35,585 bases of DNA from Bacillus sp. SD075 (GTDB taxonomy: Bacteria > Bacillota > Bacilli > Bacillales > DSM-1321): positions 1-35,585 of the forward strand of contig NZ_JADILK010000046.1 of the NCBI RefSeq assembly GCF_017355165.1, read 5' to 3'. Shown here piece after piece: positions 25,358 through 34,573 of the stretch. The number at the start of each line of letters is the position of its first letter. Positions within the stretch are counted from its first letter, which is position 1. A program made the position numbers and the translations under genes. The notes under the pieces are model-generated. The model did not search any database. It saw nothing but the letters and a program-made list of their open reading frames with translations, and was not told the origin of the DNA.

Positions 25358-26785
25358 GTGTTCGGCGAAAATGAGGTAAATGATTATCATTTGGTGAAAT
25401 ACTCCTTATTATTTGATTTTTTCGTTTATTTTTCACCAGTTAAAATGTTTGGTTTACCCGTAGCACAATGTTTAGTGGGTATGTTTCTAACATATATTAA
25501 ACCATTCGTTGATGAAAACCGGAAAAATCAAAAGCTTATAAATGATTTTGGGATGCGAAATAATTTTCAGACAATGGGAGATATTAATCAAAAATTAATA
25601 GCATTTGATAATGTTCCTGTCTTAACAATACAAAAAAATAAAAAGTCCATTTTGCTCTCAGAGAGCTATTATGACTTTGCGTTTGATCAACTAAAAAAAT
25701 ATGAATTCAAATTTTATGAGGAAGAATTTAAAAATTACCTTAGTGATAAATATAAAAGCGTGAGGATTGAGGCTATAAGACATCAACAACAACTTCTAAA
25801 AGCAGAGATTGATCATAGGTTCAAAACTCTACCTTCTCATTATTATTTTAGCAATACATTATTTCGACAATGGTTTATTAAAGCTTGCATGAGTATTACC
25901 AATTGGGTCTATTGTTTAGAACAATTGTTATTAACAAAGAGACCTTCAGTAATCATAGTTCCTTCAGAAGCGGGTCTATACGGTACGATTCTTGGACTTC
26001 TATCAAAAAAATATCAAATCCCTTTTATTAATATGCCAATTCTGACCATTGGAGATCGAATCTTAATTCCTTCTAGAGCCGACTATTACTTTGTTTGGGG
26101 GAGTAATCAAAAGAATTGGTTTATTAAAAGGAATATTAGAGAAGATAAGATTGTTGAAACGGGTAATATTAAATTCTATTATCAAAAGAAAGACCTTGTT
26201 AGTTCAAAAGAATCTTTTTATAAAAAGTTTAATATACCAAGCAATCATTATATTCTGGGTTTTACTTCCCAACCATATCTAAATACGAATGATAAGGTTG
26301 AGAAGTGGATTGAAGCAATACCTAGTAATCTTCAGGTAACTATTATAATTAAAAAGCATAAGGCCGATCAATATGCATACCCGTTATTAAGAAAAAAAAA
26401 GAATGTAAAAATCCTTTCTAGTGATTATCCATTATACGATTTTTTACATCATATTAATTGTTTAATGACTATTGCATCCACTACTGCATTTGAAGCTATT
26501 ATCCTTGATAAGCCACTTCTCATCCTTCAGCCAATCATCCCTTATCATTATGCATTGAGTTATAATCAAAATAATGCTTTCTTTGCAAAAGCTCAAGCTG
26601 GAGAAATAATAAAAAATAAGGCAGATTTAATTGATGTTGTAACAAAAGTAACTTCTGAGCCTAGTTATATAGATAATTTAAAAAAGAAGGGAAATAAATT
26701 TTTGTCTGAGACACTTGTATCTGTTAAGGAGGCTCCTGTTTTAGCAAAAACAAAAATAAAAGAAATCATCTCCCATCAATTCTAA
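25358..26785 (+). CDS. SpsB-like putative transferase, copy 1
   Basis: A 475-residue protein without signal peptide or obvious membrane span. The N-terminal region begins FGENEVNDYHLVKYSLLYDF-like and is shared with the next gene. The C-terminal half looks like the GT-B-type fold of CDP-glycerol glycerophosphotransferases and capsule transferases: ILGFTSQPYLNTN, IIKKHKADQYAYPLL, ILSSDYPLYDFLHHINCL, then ASTTAFEAIILDKPLLILQP, the nucleotide-sugar or phosphate binding part. Length and context match SpsB of the B. subtilis spore polysaccharide operon, whose exact reaction is not known to me. The GTG start at 25358 is supported by the parallel N-terminus of the paralogue and GTGAGGG upstream. Confidence 0.65.
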   Translation: MFGENEVNDYHLVKYSLLFDFFVYFSPVKMFGLPVAQCLVGMFLTYIKPFVDENRKNQKLINDFGMRNNFQTMGDINQKLIAFDNVPVLTIQKNKKSILLSESYYDFAFDQLKKYEFKFYEEEFKNYLSDKYKSVRIEAIRHQQQLLKAEIDHRFKTLPSHYYFSNTLFRQWFIKACMSITNWVYCLEQLLLTKRPSVIIVPSEAGLYGTILGLLSKKYQIPFINMPILTIGDRILIPSRADYYFVWGSNQKNWFIKRNIREDKIVETGNIKFYYQKKDLVSSKESFYKKFNIPSNHYILGFTSQPYLNTNDKVEKWIEAIPSNLQVTIIIKKHKADQYAYPLLRKKKNVKILSSDYPLYDFLHHINCLMTIASTTAFEAIILDKPLLILQPIIPYHYALSYNQNNAFFAKAQAGEIIKNKADLIDVVTKVTSEPSYIDNLKKKGNKFLSETLVSVKEAPVLAKTKIKEIISHQF

Positions 26786-26940
26786 AATCTTAGGGAGGAA
26801 TGAAATTAACATACTGAGAATGTTAATAACTTAATCCTAAGAGTTATTTTATGAGTAATTGGTTCATGAAAGAATGAAAATTAAGTGTTGGAAAAACTGG
26901 TGTATTAGAGAGCAAGTAATTTTTTACGGGAGGGCTTTTT

Positions 26941-28404
26941 ATGTACGGTGAAATTGAGGTAAATGATTATCATCTATTGAAATACAATTTATTATACGAT
27001 TTTTTTCACTACTTTTCTTCGATAAAAATATATGGCTTACCATTAGCACAATGTTTAGCAGCACAATTTGATGTGCATATTAAACCATTTATTGATAAAA
27101 ACCGTATGAATCCAGACATTATTAGCGGTCTTCGGAAACAAAATAGATTTCAGACAATGGGTGATATTGGTCGGATATTATTAACCTTTGAAAAAATTTC
27201 TCCGGTTACTATCCCTAAAAATAAGAATTCAATATTGCTTTCGGAAGATTACTATGACTTTGCGGTTGATCAACTAAAGGAATACAAAGTCACTTTGTTT
27301 GGTGTTCAAGATAAAGTGCAAAATAATATTCTCCCTAAGCAGTTTGAAAAATATCTATTTAGAAATGAACTCTCAAAACTTAATAACCAGGTGATAAATC
27401 AGAAACAGGTGCTTATAAAAGCAAAGGTGGAACATTTATTAAAGGCCATTCCACAACATTATTATTTCAGTACATCATTTTTTCAGCACTGGTTGTTAAA
27501 AGTCTGTATCACATCGGTTAAATGGGTTTATATTCTAGAACAGTTAATTTTGAAATCGAAACCAGCTGTGATTATCATTCCATCAGAGGCAAGTATTTTT
27601 GGTGCAATACTTGGACTACTATCAAAAAAATATAAAATACCTTTGATCAATATGCCAGTTTTTTTAATTGGAGACCGGACTATAATTCCTTCAAGGGCAG
27701 ATTATTATCTTTTATGGGGGGAAAATCAAAAACAATGGTTTATTAAGAGAAAGGTTAAAGTGGATAAGCTTACTGAGATAGGAAATCTAAGATTTTATTA
27801 TGAAATGAAAGGTCCAGTTAGTTCAAAAGAAATGTTTTATCAAAAATTTAATATTCCATATCATCATCAAATCCTAGGTTTCACATCTCAACCATTTCAA
27901 TCTACCAATGTCCAGCTTGAAAAATGGATAGAAGCAATACCCAAGAATTTTCCGGTAACCATTTTAATCAAAAAACATAGTGGCGATAAACACGAATATC
28001 CGTTATTAAGCAAAAATAAAAATGTAAAGATCCTATCAAGTGATTACCCATTGTACGATTTTTTACATTATATTAATTGCTTAATGACAATATCATCCAA
28101 TACTGCGATTGAAGCTGCACTTTTAGATAAACCCCTTTTAATCCTACAACCCAGTATTCCTTACCATTATAACTTTAATAACAATCAACACCATGCTCAT
28201 TTAGCAAAAGCTCAAGCTGGTGAAATAATTAAGAGTCCGGAGGATTTAATTAACGTGTTAACAAGAGTAACAACAGAACCAAGTTATATGGATGTTTTAA
28301 AAAAGAAAGGGAATAAATTTTTAACAGAGACCCTTAAAGCCGTAGAACAAGCTCCTATGTTAGCAAAAAAGAAAATACAAGAAATTATTTTAAAACATTC
28401 ATAA
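26941..28404 (+). CDS. SpsB-like putative transferase, copy 2
   Basis: A 487-residue paralogue of the preceding gene. Both share EVNDYHL near the start, RFQTMGDI-like and ILLSEDYYDFA stretches, IIIPSEASIFGAILGLLSKK, FIKR-type cores and the C-terminal SSDYPLYDFLHYINCLMTIS followed by NTAIEAALLDKPLLILQP. The main difference is a variable segment around residues 120-150, which is longer here. The ATG has GGGAGGG upstream. It is likely to act on a different acceptor or donor than copy 1. Gfo/Idh/MocA genes follow after 18 nt, with a good ribosome binding site, so it is in one operon with them. Confidence 0.65.
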   Translation: MYGEIEVNDYHLLKYNLLYDFFHYFSSIKIYGLPLAQCLAAQFDVHIKPFIDKNRMNPDIISGLRKQNRFQTMGDIGRILLTFEKISPVTIPKNKNSILLSEDYYDFAVDQLKEYKVTLFGVQDKVQNNILPKQFEKYLFRNELSKLNNQVINQKQVLIKAKVEHLLKAIPQHYYFSTSFFQHWLLKVCITSVKWVYILEQLILKSKPAVIIIPSEASIFGAILGLLSKKYKIPLINMPVFLIGDRTIIPSRADYYLLWGENQKQWFIKRKVKVDKLTEIGNLRFYYEMKGPVSSKEMFYQKFNIPYHHQILGFTSQPFQSTNVQLEKWIEAIPKNFPVTILIKKHSGDKHEYPLLSKNKNVKILSSDYPLYDFLHYINCLMTISSNTAIEAALLDKPLLILQPSIPYHYNFNNNQHHAHLAKAQAGEIIKSPEDLINVLTRVTTEPSYMDVLKKKGNKFLTETLKAVEQAPMLAKKKIQEIILKHS

Positions 28405-28422
28405 ATAGGGAGGAGATCATAA

Positions 28423-29385
28423 TTGTTTAAAGTTATAATTATCGGATGTGGGAATATTGGATTTAGACATTTCGAAGGACTGCTAAAGTCTGATTTACCT
28501 CTATTCATCTATGTTATTGATCCTAACTTGGAAGCTTTAAACCGTGTACAAAAGTGCTATGAGGCATCTAATTCACTCGAGAAAACATGCTATTTTTTTG
28601 AATCAATACAAAATATTCCGGAACAAATTGACTTATGTATTGTTGCTACTAACTCAAAAGTCAGATTGAAGGTTTCAGAAAGTATATTAAAAAATACGAC
28701 AGTAAAATACCTAATTTTAGAAAAAGTGTTATTCCAAAAAGAGAGTGACTATGACAGGATGTCATCCCTTCTTAAGGAATATAATGTAAATGGTTGCTGG
28801 GTGAATTGTCCGTTAAGAACCGTTCCTATATTTAAGGAATTGAAAGAGAGAATATATTCTAATTTAAGCTATCATGTTGAATATAGAAATTTCGGAATTG
28901 GGTGTAACAGCATTCATCAATTAGATTTGTTTGCATTTTTGACAAATTGTCTAGATGTAAATCTTGAAATGAATCAATTGGAAGATGTAATTGAAAGTAA
29001 GAGAAAAGGTTATTTAGAAGTTTTAGGAACATTAACTGCTTATACAAATAAAGGAGATAAATTGGTCATTTCTTCGAACCACAAATCTAGTCCTAATTAT
29101 TTTATAAGATTTAAGTTTAATGAAGAGATTTGGACGGTATTCCCTCTTTCTGAGAAAATGAAGATCGAAAATATTCAAAATAATGAAGTTATAGAAAAGG
29201 TTATCAACTATCCAAAGCAAAGTTCAATTACCTCTCTTTTGGTGAGCGATTTATTATTATTTGAAAAATGCTCTCTCCCAGATTATGAGTCATCAAAAAA
29301 GCTTCATGTAAATTTAATTAATAATTTGAATACTTTCTTTTCGGAAATTCTAGATCATGAGGTGATTGAATGCCCAATCACATAA
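28423..29385 (+). CDS. Gfo/Idh/MocA-like oxidoreductase, divergent
   Basis: A 320-residue protein with an N-terminal Rossmann motif IIGCGNIGFRHFEGL (residues 5-19) and DLCIVATNSKVR, then ILEKVLF, where the family normally has EKP; proline is replaced by valine. The C-terminal domain has YRNFGIGCNSIHQLDL, with a His in the region where the catalytic His sits. It should bind NAD(P) and act on a sugar or sugar nucleotide, but the loss of EKP makes the activity uncertain. The TTG start has GGGAGGAG 8 nt upstream. It overlaps the next oxidoreductase gene by 16 nt, suggesting the two work as a pair or heteromer. Confidence 0.7.
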   Translation: MFKVIIIGCGNIGFRHFEGLLKSDLPLFIYVIDPNLEALNRVQKCYEASNSLEKTCYFFESIQNIPEQIDLCIVATNSKVRLKVSESILKNTTVKYLILEKVLFQKESDYDRMSSLLKEYNVNGCWVNCPLRTVPIFKELKERIYSNLSYHVEYRNFGIGCNSIHQLDLFAFLTNCLDVNLEMNQLEDVIESKRKGYLEVLGTLTAYTNKGDKLVISSNHKSSPNYFIRFKFNEEIWTVFPLSEKMKIENIQNNEVIEKVINYPKQSSITSLLVSDLLLFEKCSLPDYESSKKLHVNLINNLNTFFSEILDHEVIECPIT

Positions 29386-30338
29386 AACCCACTCTTCTTG
29401 TTGGAGCAGGAAATATGGGCATTGAGTATGCAAAAGTATTAAATAATATTAATCAAGCCTTTCATGTATTCACAAGAACAGAGAAAACAGCTATTCAATT
29501 TAATGAGTTGACTGGAAAGCAGGCCTTATTTGGTAATTTAGAACAACTGCTGAATGAGGGGACTTCATATGAAAGAGCTATCGTGGCAGTTTCCATAGAG
29601 CATTTAAAAGAAGTGGCAATTACTCTTATGCAAAACGGTGTGAAAGAAATATTGTTGGAAAAACCAGGAGCAGTTAGTGCAGATGAATTAATAGAATTAC
29701 ATGCCGCTTCCCAAATATTTAATGCAAAAGTATTGATTGGATACAATAGGAGGTTTTATGAGTCAGTTCATAAGATGTTAACTTTCATCACTGAAGATAA
29801 TCCGATTCGGTCAATACAATTTGATTTTACAGAACTAAGTAAGCAAATAGAAAAAAATGTTAATTCGGATAAAGTGAAAAGCAACTGGCTAATTGCTAAT
29901 TCTTCACATGTTATTGACTTAGCATTTTTCATTGCGGGAAAACCTAAATTATTACAATGTTATTCATCTGATCATCTAGCTTGGCACCCTAAGGCTGCCA
30001 TCTATACAGGTTCTGGCGTGACAATCAATGATGCATTATTCAGTTATCATGCGAATTGGAAATCACCAGGAAGATGGGGAATTGAAGTGATGACTGATCA
30101 ATACAAATTCGTTCTTCAGCCCCTCGAGAGACTATATATAATGAAGCATAATTCTTTTGGGGTAGAAGAAGTATATCTTCCAAAGTGTCATGATACTGAA
30201 TTTAAACCTGGTCTCTTCAAACAAGTCCAAGCCTTTTTTTCTGATAAAAGGAATTTAGTCGATGTGGCAGAGCAAATTCAAAACATTGAGCGGATTTATA
30301 CCCCGATCATTTTTGGTCACAAAATGAAAATAGAATAA
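29370..30338 (+). CDS. Gfo/Idh/MocA-family oxidoreductase
   Basis: A 322-residue NAD(P)-dependent oxidoreductase. LLVGAGNMGIEYAKVL (residues 9-24) is the dinucleotide fold, AIVAVSIEHLKE follows, and ILLEKPGAVSADEL contains an intact EKP. IGYNRRFYES and NSSHVIDLAFFIAG carry the usual C-terminal domain pattern with His. The ATG at 29370 has GAGGTG 5 nt upstream and lies inside the preceding gene. Such enzymes modify nonulosonic or amino sugars in several flagellar and surface glycan clusters; here the substrate is unknown. About 244 nt without a gene follow before the LamG fusion. Confidence 0.82.
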   Translation: MPNHIKPTLLVGAGNMGIEYAKVLNNINQAFHVFTRTEKTAIQFNELTGKQALFGNLEQLLNEGTSYERAIVAVSIEHLKEVAITLMQNGVKEILLEKPGAVSADELIELHAASQIFNAKVLIGYNRRFYESVHKMLTFITEDNPIRSIQFDFTELSKQIEKNVNSDKVKSNWLIANSSHVIDLAFFIAGKPKLLQCYSSDHLAWHPKAAIYTGSGVTINDALFSYHANWKSPGRWGIEVMTDQYKFVLQPLERLYIMKHNSFGVEEVYLPKCHDTEFKPGLFKQVQAFFSDKRNLVDVAEQIQNIERIYTPIIFGHKMKIE

Positions 30339-30582
30339 TTAAGTCGGACATATTACCAGATTCAAAGACCCCCATATTAGAATGAAGTATAGGCATATCC
30401 ATAGACTCTTAGATTTCTTGCCTTTCTTTAATATGAAATTTTCTCCAATGGAAAGATCGTTAAACGTTATTCATTAATTGAGGATTCTCCTCATAAAATA
30501 AATAGGTCTATTCGTCAGAAAGTTATGTTTATAAATCTAAGATTATTTAGAGTCACGAAATGTATGAAATTGAGGTGTCCAT

Positions 30583-32559
30583 ATGACTGGAGAAAGCATA
30601 ATCTTCACAGGTAAAGAACAAATAAAAATTGCTTCTTTACTGAAAGACCTTACAAATACATTTACTTATGAATTTTGGATTAAACCATCTGCTGAACATC
30701 AAATTGATCGTGAAGCTGTAGTAGGGATTTCTGGTACCTGTGGACAAAAATATGTCGTGTTTCCAGGGCATGGTCAACAAGAAAATGAAGCAGGAATAGG
30801 TATTTCAATAGGGAATAATGGAATTTCAGTATATGAACATACCGTTAATCATTTACCGGCCACTTTAGTACATCTTTTCCTAATAAAAAATTGGACACAT
30901 ATAGCTGTCGTATATAAAAATAAAACACCTTTTTTATATATAAACGGAGAGTTCGTTAAAAAAGGACTGCCAACTACAAAGGATACCCTGTATGCATCGG
31001 GGATTTTTGGAGGTTCAAAATATGGTTATTTTATAGGGGAATTACGTGAAGCAAGGGTATGGTCCTATGCAAAAACACAAGCTGAAATCAAGAAAGAAAT
31101 GAATAAGGGGTTAACTGGAAGTGAAGCTGGATTGTATATTTATAATGAACTTAGAAATAATCGTATAGACAGCACTCGAAATAATATGGAAACCATCTTA
31201 AATAAATACCCTGTTTTTATAAAAGAAAATATGGATTTATTGTATAGATGGGGAATAATAAATGATAATCAAGGTTTGAATTTAAAGGGTCTTTATAAAA
31301 TGAATCTTTCAAGGAACACTTTAGAAACTTATACATTTCAGAATGAATGGTACTTATCGGACGTGTTATTCATGTTTGGATGTTATCGAAAAGATTATGA
31401 GTATCTCCTTTTTCCTGTAGCAAATAGGCTCGCTGAAAAGGGGTTATCTGTCCATGTAATAATCCATGATAAATCCTCTCCGAATTTAAATATGCTTTCT
31501 AAAAAAGTGAATATTTTGTACTATGAGAATTTATTAAAGGAATACAATACACATAAAAAGGCTAATAAATATTTTAATAGCAATATGCTTAGGTATCTCG
31601 ATGAATTCAGTCATGAAATGGGTCTAAATGTTTCACAAAAGAAAAGGTTACAGGTATTTTATCGGAATTATGCTATTGACAAGATTTTCACAACTAATTT
31701 GCTGACTAAGCTAAGACCTAAATGTGTGTATAGCATCCATTTTATCTTAAACCCAGGTTGTATTAATGCTATTAAGACCACAAGATACCCTGTACAAAGT
31801 TTTCTCATTCAACATGGTCTAATAAATCCAGATAATAGTGGTAACCATGATTTTAAAGGGGCAGATCTGGTGTTTTTATGGGGGGAATTTTTTAATAGTA
31901 TTTTAAAGGAAAAGGTGAATGCTCCTAACACTAAGGTTATAGGAAATCCAAAAATTGAGCAAATTCGATTTGACATAATAGAAGAGGACAGTGACTTTTT
32001 TTTAATGGCAAAAACAATGAAAGAAAAGGAACCTTTGATTATTCTTTATATATTTACGGGCTCTCCAAAACAGGGGTACAATACAAAAAATTTAGCCCTG
32101 TTTTTTAAGGGTATTAGTCCATTCAATAATATTCAAGTAATTTATAAGCTCCATCCTACATCTTCACTTGATGACTGTCAAAACTATATTCGTCAAGGGC
32201 ACATGAAGCCAAGTCAAATCATAAAAGATGGTAATACCTATGATTTAATAAAGCAAGCTGATATTATTGTTGGAGATTTTTCTACTTCAATATTTGAAGC
32301 AGCAGCATTGAATAAACCAGTAATTCAAATATTCCAGGATAATTACTCTGAACAGTATATTAAATTTACACATGTAAAGTTTCCAGAAGAGTTAACTAAA
32401 ATTATTAATCAGTTAAGGGGTGATCAAAAGTTTTTTTGTGATTTTATGGTAAACCAACAAAAGACATTATTTGATTTATTTAATAGCATCGATGGTTCTA
32501 CAGAAAGAATAGCTTCATATATAGATAATCTGATAAACGTCAAAGGGAAATCTAAATAG
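30583..32559 (+). CDS. LamG-like domain fused to CDP-glycerol-transferase-like domain
   Basis: A 658-residue protein. Residues about 1-200 look like a LamG/concanavalin-A-type beta-sandwich: FTGKEQIKIASLL, FTYEFWIKPSA, WTHIAVVYKN, PFLYINGEFVKKG, then FIGELREARVWSYAKTQAEI, the classic LamGL ending. Residues about 250-650 resemble the CDP-glycerol glycerophosphotransferase (Glyphos_transf) GT-B fold, with FLIQHGLINPDN, VFLWGEFFNSIL, VIYKLHPTSS, ADIIVGDFSTSIFEAAALNK and PVIQIF. There is no signal peptide, so the sandwich domain faces the cytoplasm and may hold the growing glycan or acceptor. GAGGTG precedes the ATG by about 7 nt. The same transferase-like core is seen in the two SpsB-like genes. 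Confidence 0.75.
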   Translation: MTGESIIFTGKEQIKIASLLKDLTNTFTYEFWIKPSAEHQIDREAVVGISGTCGQKYVVFPGHGQQENEAGIGISIGNNGISVYEHTVNHLPATLVHLFLIKNWTHIAVVYKNKTPFLYINGEFVKKGLPTTKDTLYASGIFGGSKYGYFIGELREARVWSYAKTQAEIKKEMNKGLTGSEAGLYIYNELRNNRIDSTRNNMETILNKYPVFIKENMDLLYRWGIINDNQGLNLKGLYKMNLSRNTLETYTFQNEWYLSDVLFMFGCYRKDYEYLLFPVANRLAEKGLSVHVIIHDKSSPNLNMLSKKVNILYYENLLKEYNTHKKANKYFNSNMLRYLDEFSHEMGLNVSQKKRLQVFYRNYAIDKIFTTNLLTKLRPKCVYSIHFILNPGCINAIKTTRYPVQSFLIQHGLINPDNSGNHDFKGADLVFLWGEFFNSILKEKVNAPNTKVIGNPKIEQIRFDIIEEDSDFFLMAKTMKEKEPLIILYIFTGSPKQGYNTKNLALFFKGISPFNNIQVIYKLHPTSSLDDCQNYIRQGHMKPSQIIKDGNTYDLIKQADIIVGDFSTSIFEAAALNKPVIQIFQDNYSEQYIKFTHVKFPEELTKIINQLRGDQKFFCDFMVNQQKTLFDLFNSIDGSTERIASYIDNLINVKGKSK

Positions 32560-32603
32560 GATCTGAGCTTAAAGGTTAGAGTTTATGAAAATAAAAAAGA
32601 CAT

Positions 32604-33434
32604 TCAAAAGGGAATATAATGACGTTCCCGATTGAAAGGCTTTTCGCGTTCCACAGTTTCTTTAATCTCTTCCAAGTCTATCATTTTCCATTTATGAAGG
32701 AACTTTTTTCTGCTGTCTTGAATGATTTTTTTTTGCAATGCTCTATTTACCTTAAAGCTGCTGCTGCCATAATGGTGAATAAAAACATCATTTGCTACCC
32801 ATAACTTTTTATTGGTAATTTGAGCTCTTAAACTGAAATCTGTATCTTCGAAATAGCCTGGAGAAAATCGTTCATCAAGACCTCCAATCCTATCGATTAA
32901 GCTTCTTTTAAAAACCATACAAAGACCGCTTAAGTAATCCACTTGATAGCCTTGTTGATCATGCTCTTTTACCCATTCGTTAGCGAACTTTTGCATTTGT
33001 ACCATTGTTTTATAGGGAGCTGGAATAATTGCTTGATGGGAGACAACAAAATTTGATCTAGGACCCACAATACCAATGGTAGGGTTTTTATTGAGCTGGC
33101 ATAGTAGTCGGTTTAACCATTCTTTTGTAACAACAGTGTCATTGTTCAGAAGAACAATACGTTCTCCTCTTGCAAAAGTAAACCCCTGATTGCATCCACC
33201 AGAAAACCCTCTGTTTTGTTTGTTTGCAATGACCTTGGCATTAGGGAGGGTTTTAAGAAATTCAAGGGTACCATCCGTAGACCCATTGTCAACTAAGATC
33301 AATTCAAAGTTTTCCTTGGTGTGGCGAAATATGCTCGATATGCACTCCTTTGTAAAAGGAAGACCATTTCGGGTAAGGATGATAATTGAGGTTAGTGGTG
33401 ATGCATAAGATTGGTGTTCATGATTAACCGTCAA
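32604..33434 (-). CDS. GT2-family glycosyltransferase
   Basis: A 276-residue soluble GT-A enzyme. TSIIILTRNGLPFTKECI (from residue 15) begins the fold, LVDNGSTDGTLEFL binds the nucleotide, IVLLNNDTVV supplies the DxD-like metal site, and PGYFEDTDFSLRA holds the likely catalytic base. It resembles rhamnosyl- and GlcNAc-type transferases of the WcaA/GT2 group, but the donor cannot be read off. The TTG start has GGGGTG about 7 nt upstream. It converges with the LamG fusion gene, separated by 44 nt, and lies 86 nt downstream of another GT2 gene. Confidence 0.85.
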   Translation of the reverse strand: MTVNHEHQSYASPLTSIIILTRNGLPFTKECISSIFRHTKENFELILVDNGSTDGTLEFLKTLPNAKVIANKQNRGFSGGCNQGFTFARGERIVLLNNDTVVTKEWLNRLLCQLNKNPTIGIVGPRSNFVVSHQAIIPAPYKTMVQMQKFANEWVKEHDQQGYQVDYLSGLCMVFKRSLIDRIGGLDERFSPGYFEDTDFSLRAQITNKKLWVANDVFIHHYGSSSFKVNRALQKKIIQDSRKKFLHKWKMIDLEEIKETVEREKPFNRERHYIPF

Positions 33435-33520
33435 ATTTTTTCACCCCTATATATTAATCTGTTTTTTAGGAAGAAATTTTCAAGTTTTACTCTTATAACA
33501 AACCTGTTAGAGTATTCATT

Positions 33521-34399
33521 CTAGAAATCTATATGAAATTTGGTAAAGTACCAATCATCATCATATTTTCGTTTTTGAAAGTAGTCCAGGCGCTGCTTTT
33601 TAACTCCATCAAGGAGCACTTGGGATTCAATAGGGTTTGCTTTTACATGGATCATGAGTTTTTTGCACTTTTGTATGCGATGAGTATTAAAATGAGAGTA
33701 GGCCATCCTTAATAAATTATAATAAACTTCATCATAGCTAACTTCATAGGGGTGAGTTTTCCTGAATAAATGGATTATTTTTACATCCGGCAAAGCATGA
33801 CAGCGAAATCCAAACAGCCATAGCTTAATAGAAAGCTCTACATCTTCATGTCCCCAAGTTTTAAATCCCGTTTCAAATCCGCCTACATCTTCAAACACTT
33901 TTTTTGAGATAATAAAACATCCTCCGGGTAATACGGCAGTTTCAAAGAGTCCATTTTGTTTAGAATTCCATTTAATTCTAAGATTTGATTTTAAGGTCTG
34001 ACCATAGCCAATGAAATCGGAATTGCCAAACGAAGCGATTGCTGGAGTTACTGCATCTGATTTTCCTGTAAGTAAGGGGTCTACTATATGATCAATCCAC
34101 AAATCTTCAAACTGTAAATGAGCATCGCAAAAAATCAGGAATTCTCCAGAAGCTTTTGTTGCTCCTAAATTTCGTGCGTTAGCAGCTCCAATTCCTTCGG
34201 TTTTAAAAAGTGTAACCTGGTTTGCGTGTTTATAGGTATTAAGAAAATCGCAACAATCATCTGATGATCCATCGTTTATAATAATCACTTCGAAGGAATA
34301 ATGTGTTTCAACTGAAAATAATGAATCAAGAGTGTTTTTCACATTTTCCCCTTCATTCTTGGCTGGAAAGATTATCGAAATTAAAGGATGAGTTTTCAC
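33521..34399 (-). CDS. GT2-family glycosyltransferase with GalT-like C-terminus
   Basis: A 292-residue GT-A enzyme. ISIIFPAKNEGENVKNTLDS and IIINDGSSDDCCDF form the nucleotide-binding part, GAANARNLGATKASGEFLIF leads to CDAH, the metal site (D-x-H in place of D-x-D), and GGFETGFKTWGHEDVELSIK is the galactosyltransferase-like acceptor and base region as in polypeptide GalNAc-transferase relatives. GHEDVE suggests a protein or polysaccharide galactosyl/GalNAc-type transfer. The GTG start has AAAGGAGAG upstream. It belongs to the minus-strand unit with the preceding glycosyltransferase. Confidence 0.85.
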   Translation of the reverse strand: MKTHPLISIIFPAKNEGENVKNTLDSLFSVETHYSFEVIIINDGSSDDCCDFLNTYKHANQVTLFKTEGIGAANARNLGATKASGEFLIFCDAHLQFEDLWIDHIVDPLLTGKSDAVTPAIASFGNSDFIGYGQTLKSNLRIKWNSKQNGLFETAVLPGGCFIISKKVFEDVGGFETGFKTWGHEDVELSIKLWLFGFRCHALPDVKIIHLFRKTHPYEVSYDEVYYNLLRMAYSHFNTHRIQKCKKLMIHVKANPIESQVLLDGVKKQRLDYFQKRKYDDDWYFTKFHIDF

Positions 34400-34449
34400 T
34401 TGATTTATCTCTCCTTTTGTAGCGGATTTTTCATTATTATTAAGAAATG

Positions 34450-34500
34450 ATCAAGGACTGTGAAATTGAAGATAAAGAGGGGATTATCACAGTCCTTGAT
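34450..34500 (-). terminator. Hairpin between the coiled-coil gene and the GT2 gene
   Basis: A perfect 14-bp inverted repeat (ATCAAGGACTGTGA at 34450-34463, complement at 34487-34500) lies between the two minus-strand genes. The T-run on the minus strand is modest, so it may attenuate rather than end transcription. Confidence 0.55.
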
Positions 34501-34573
34501 CTCCGGTAAAAAAAGTAGCTAAGTTTCTGTTTATTGTTTATTGAGTTAAAGAGAGTACATTTAAAGGCTATTA

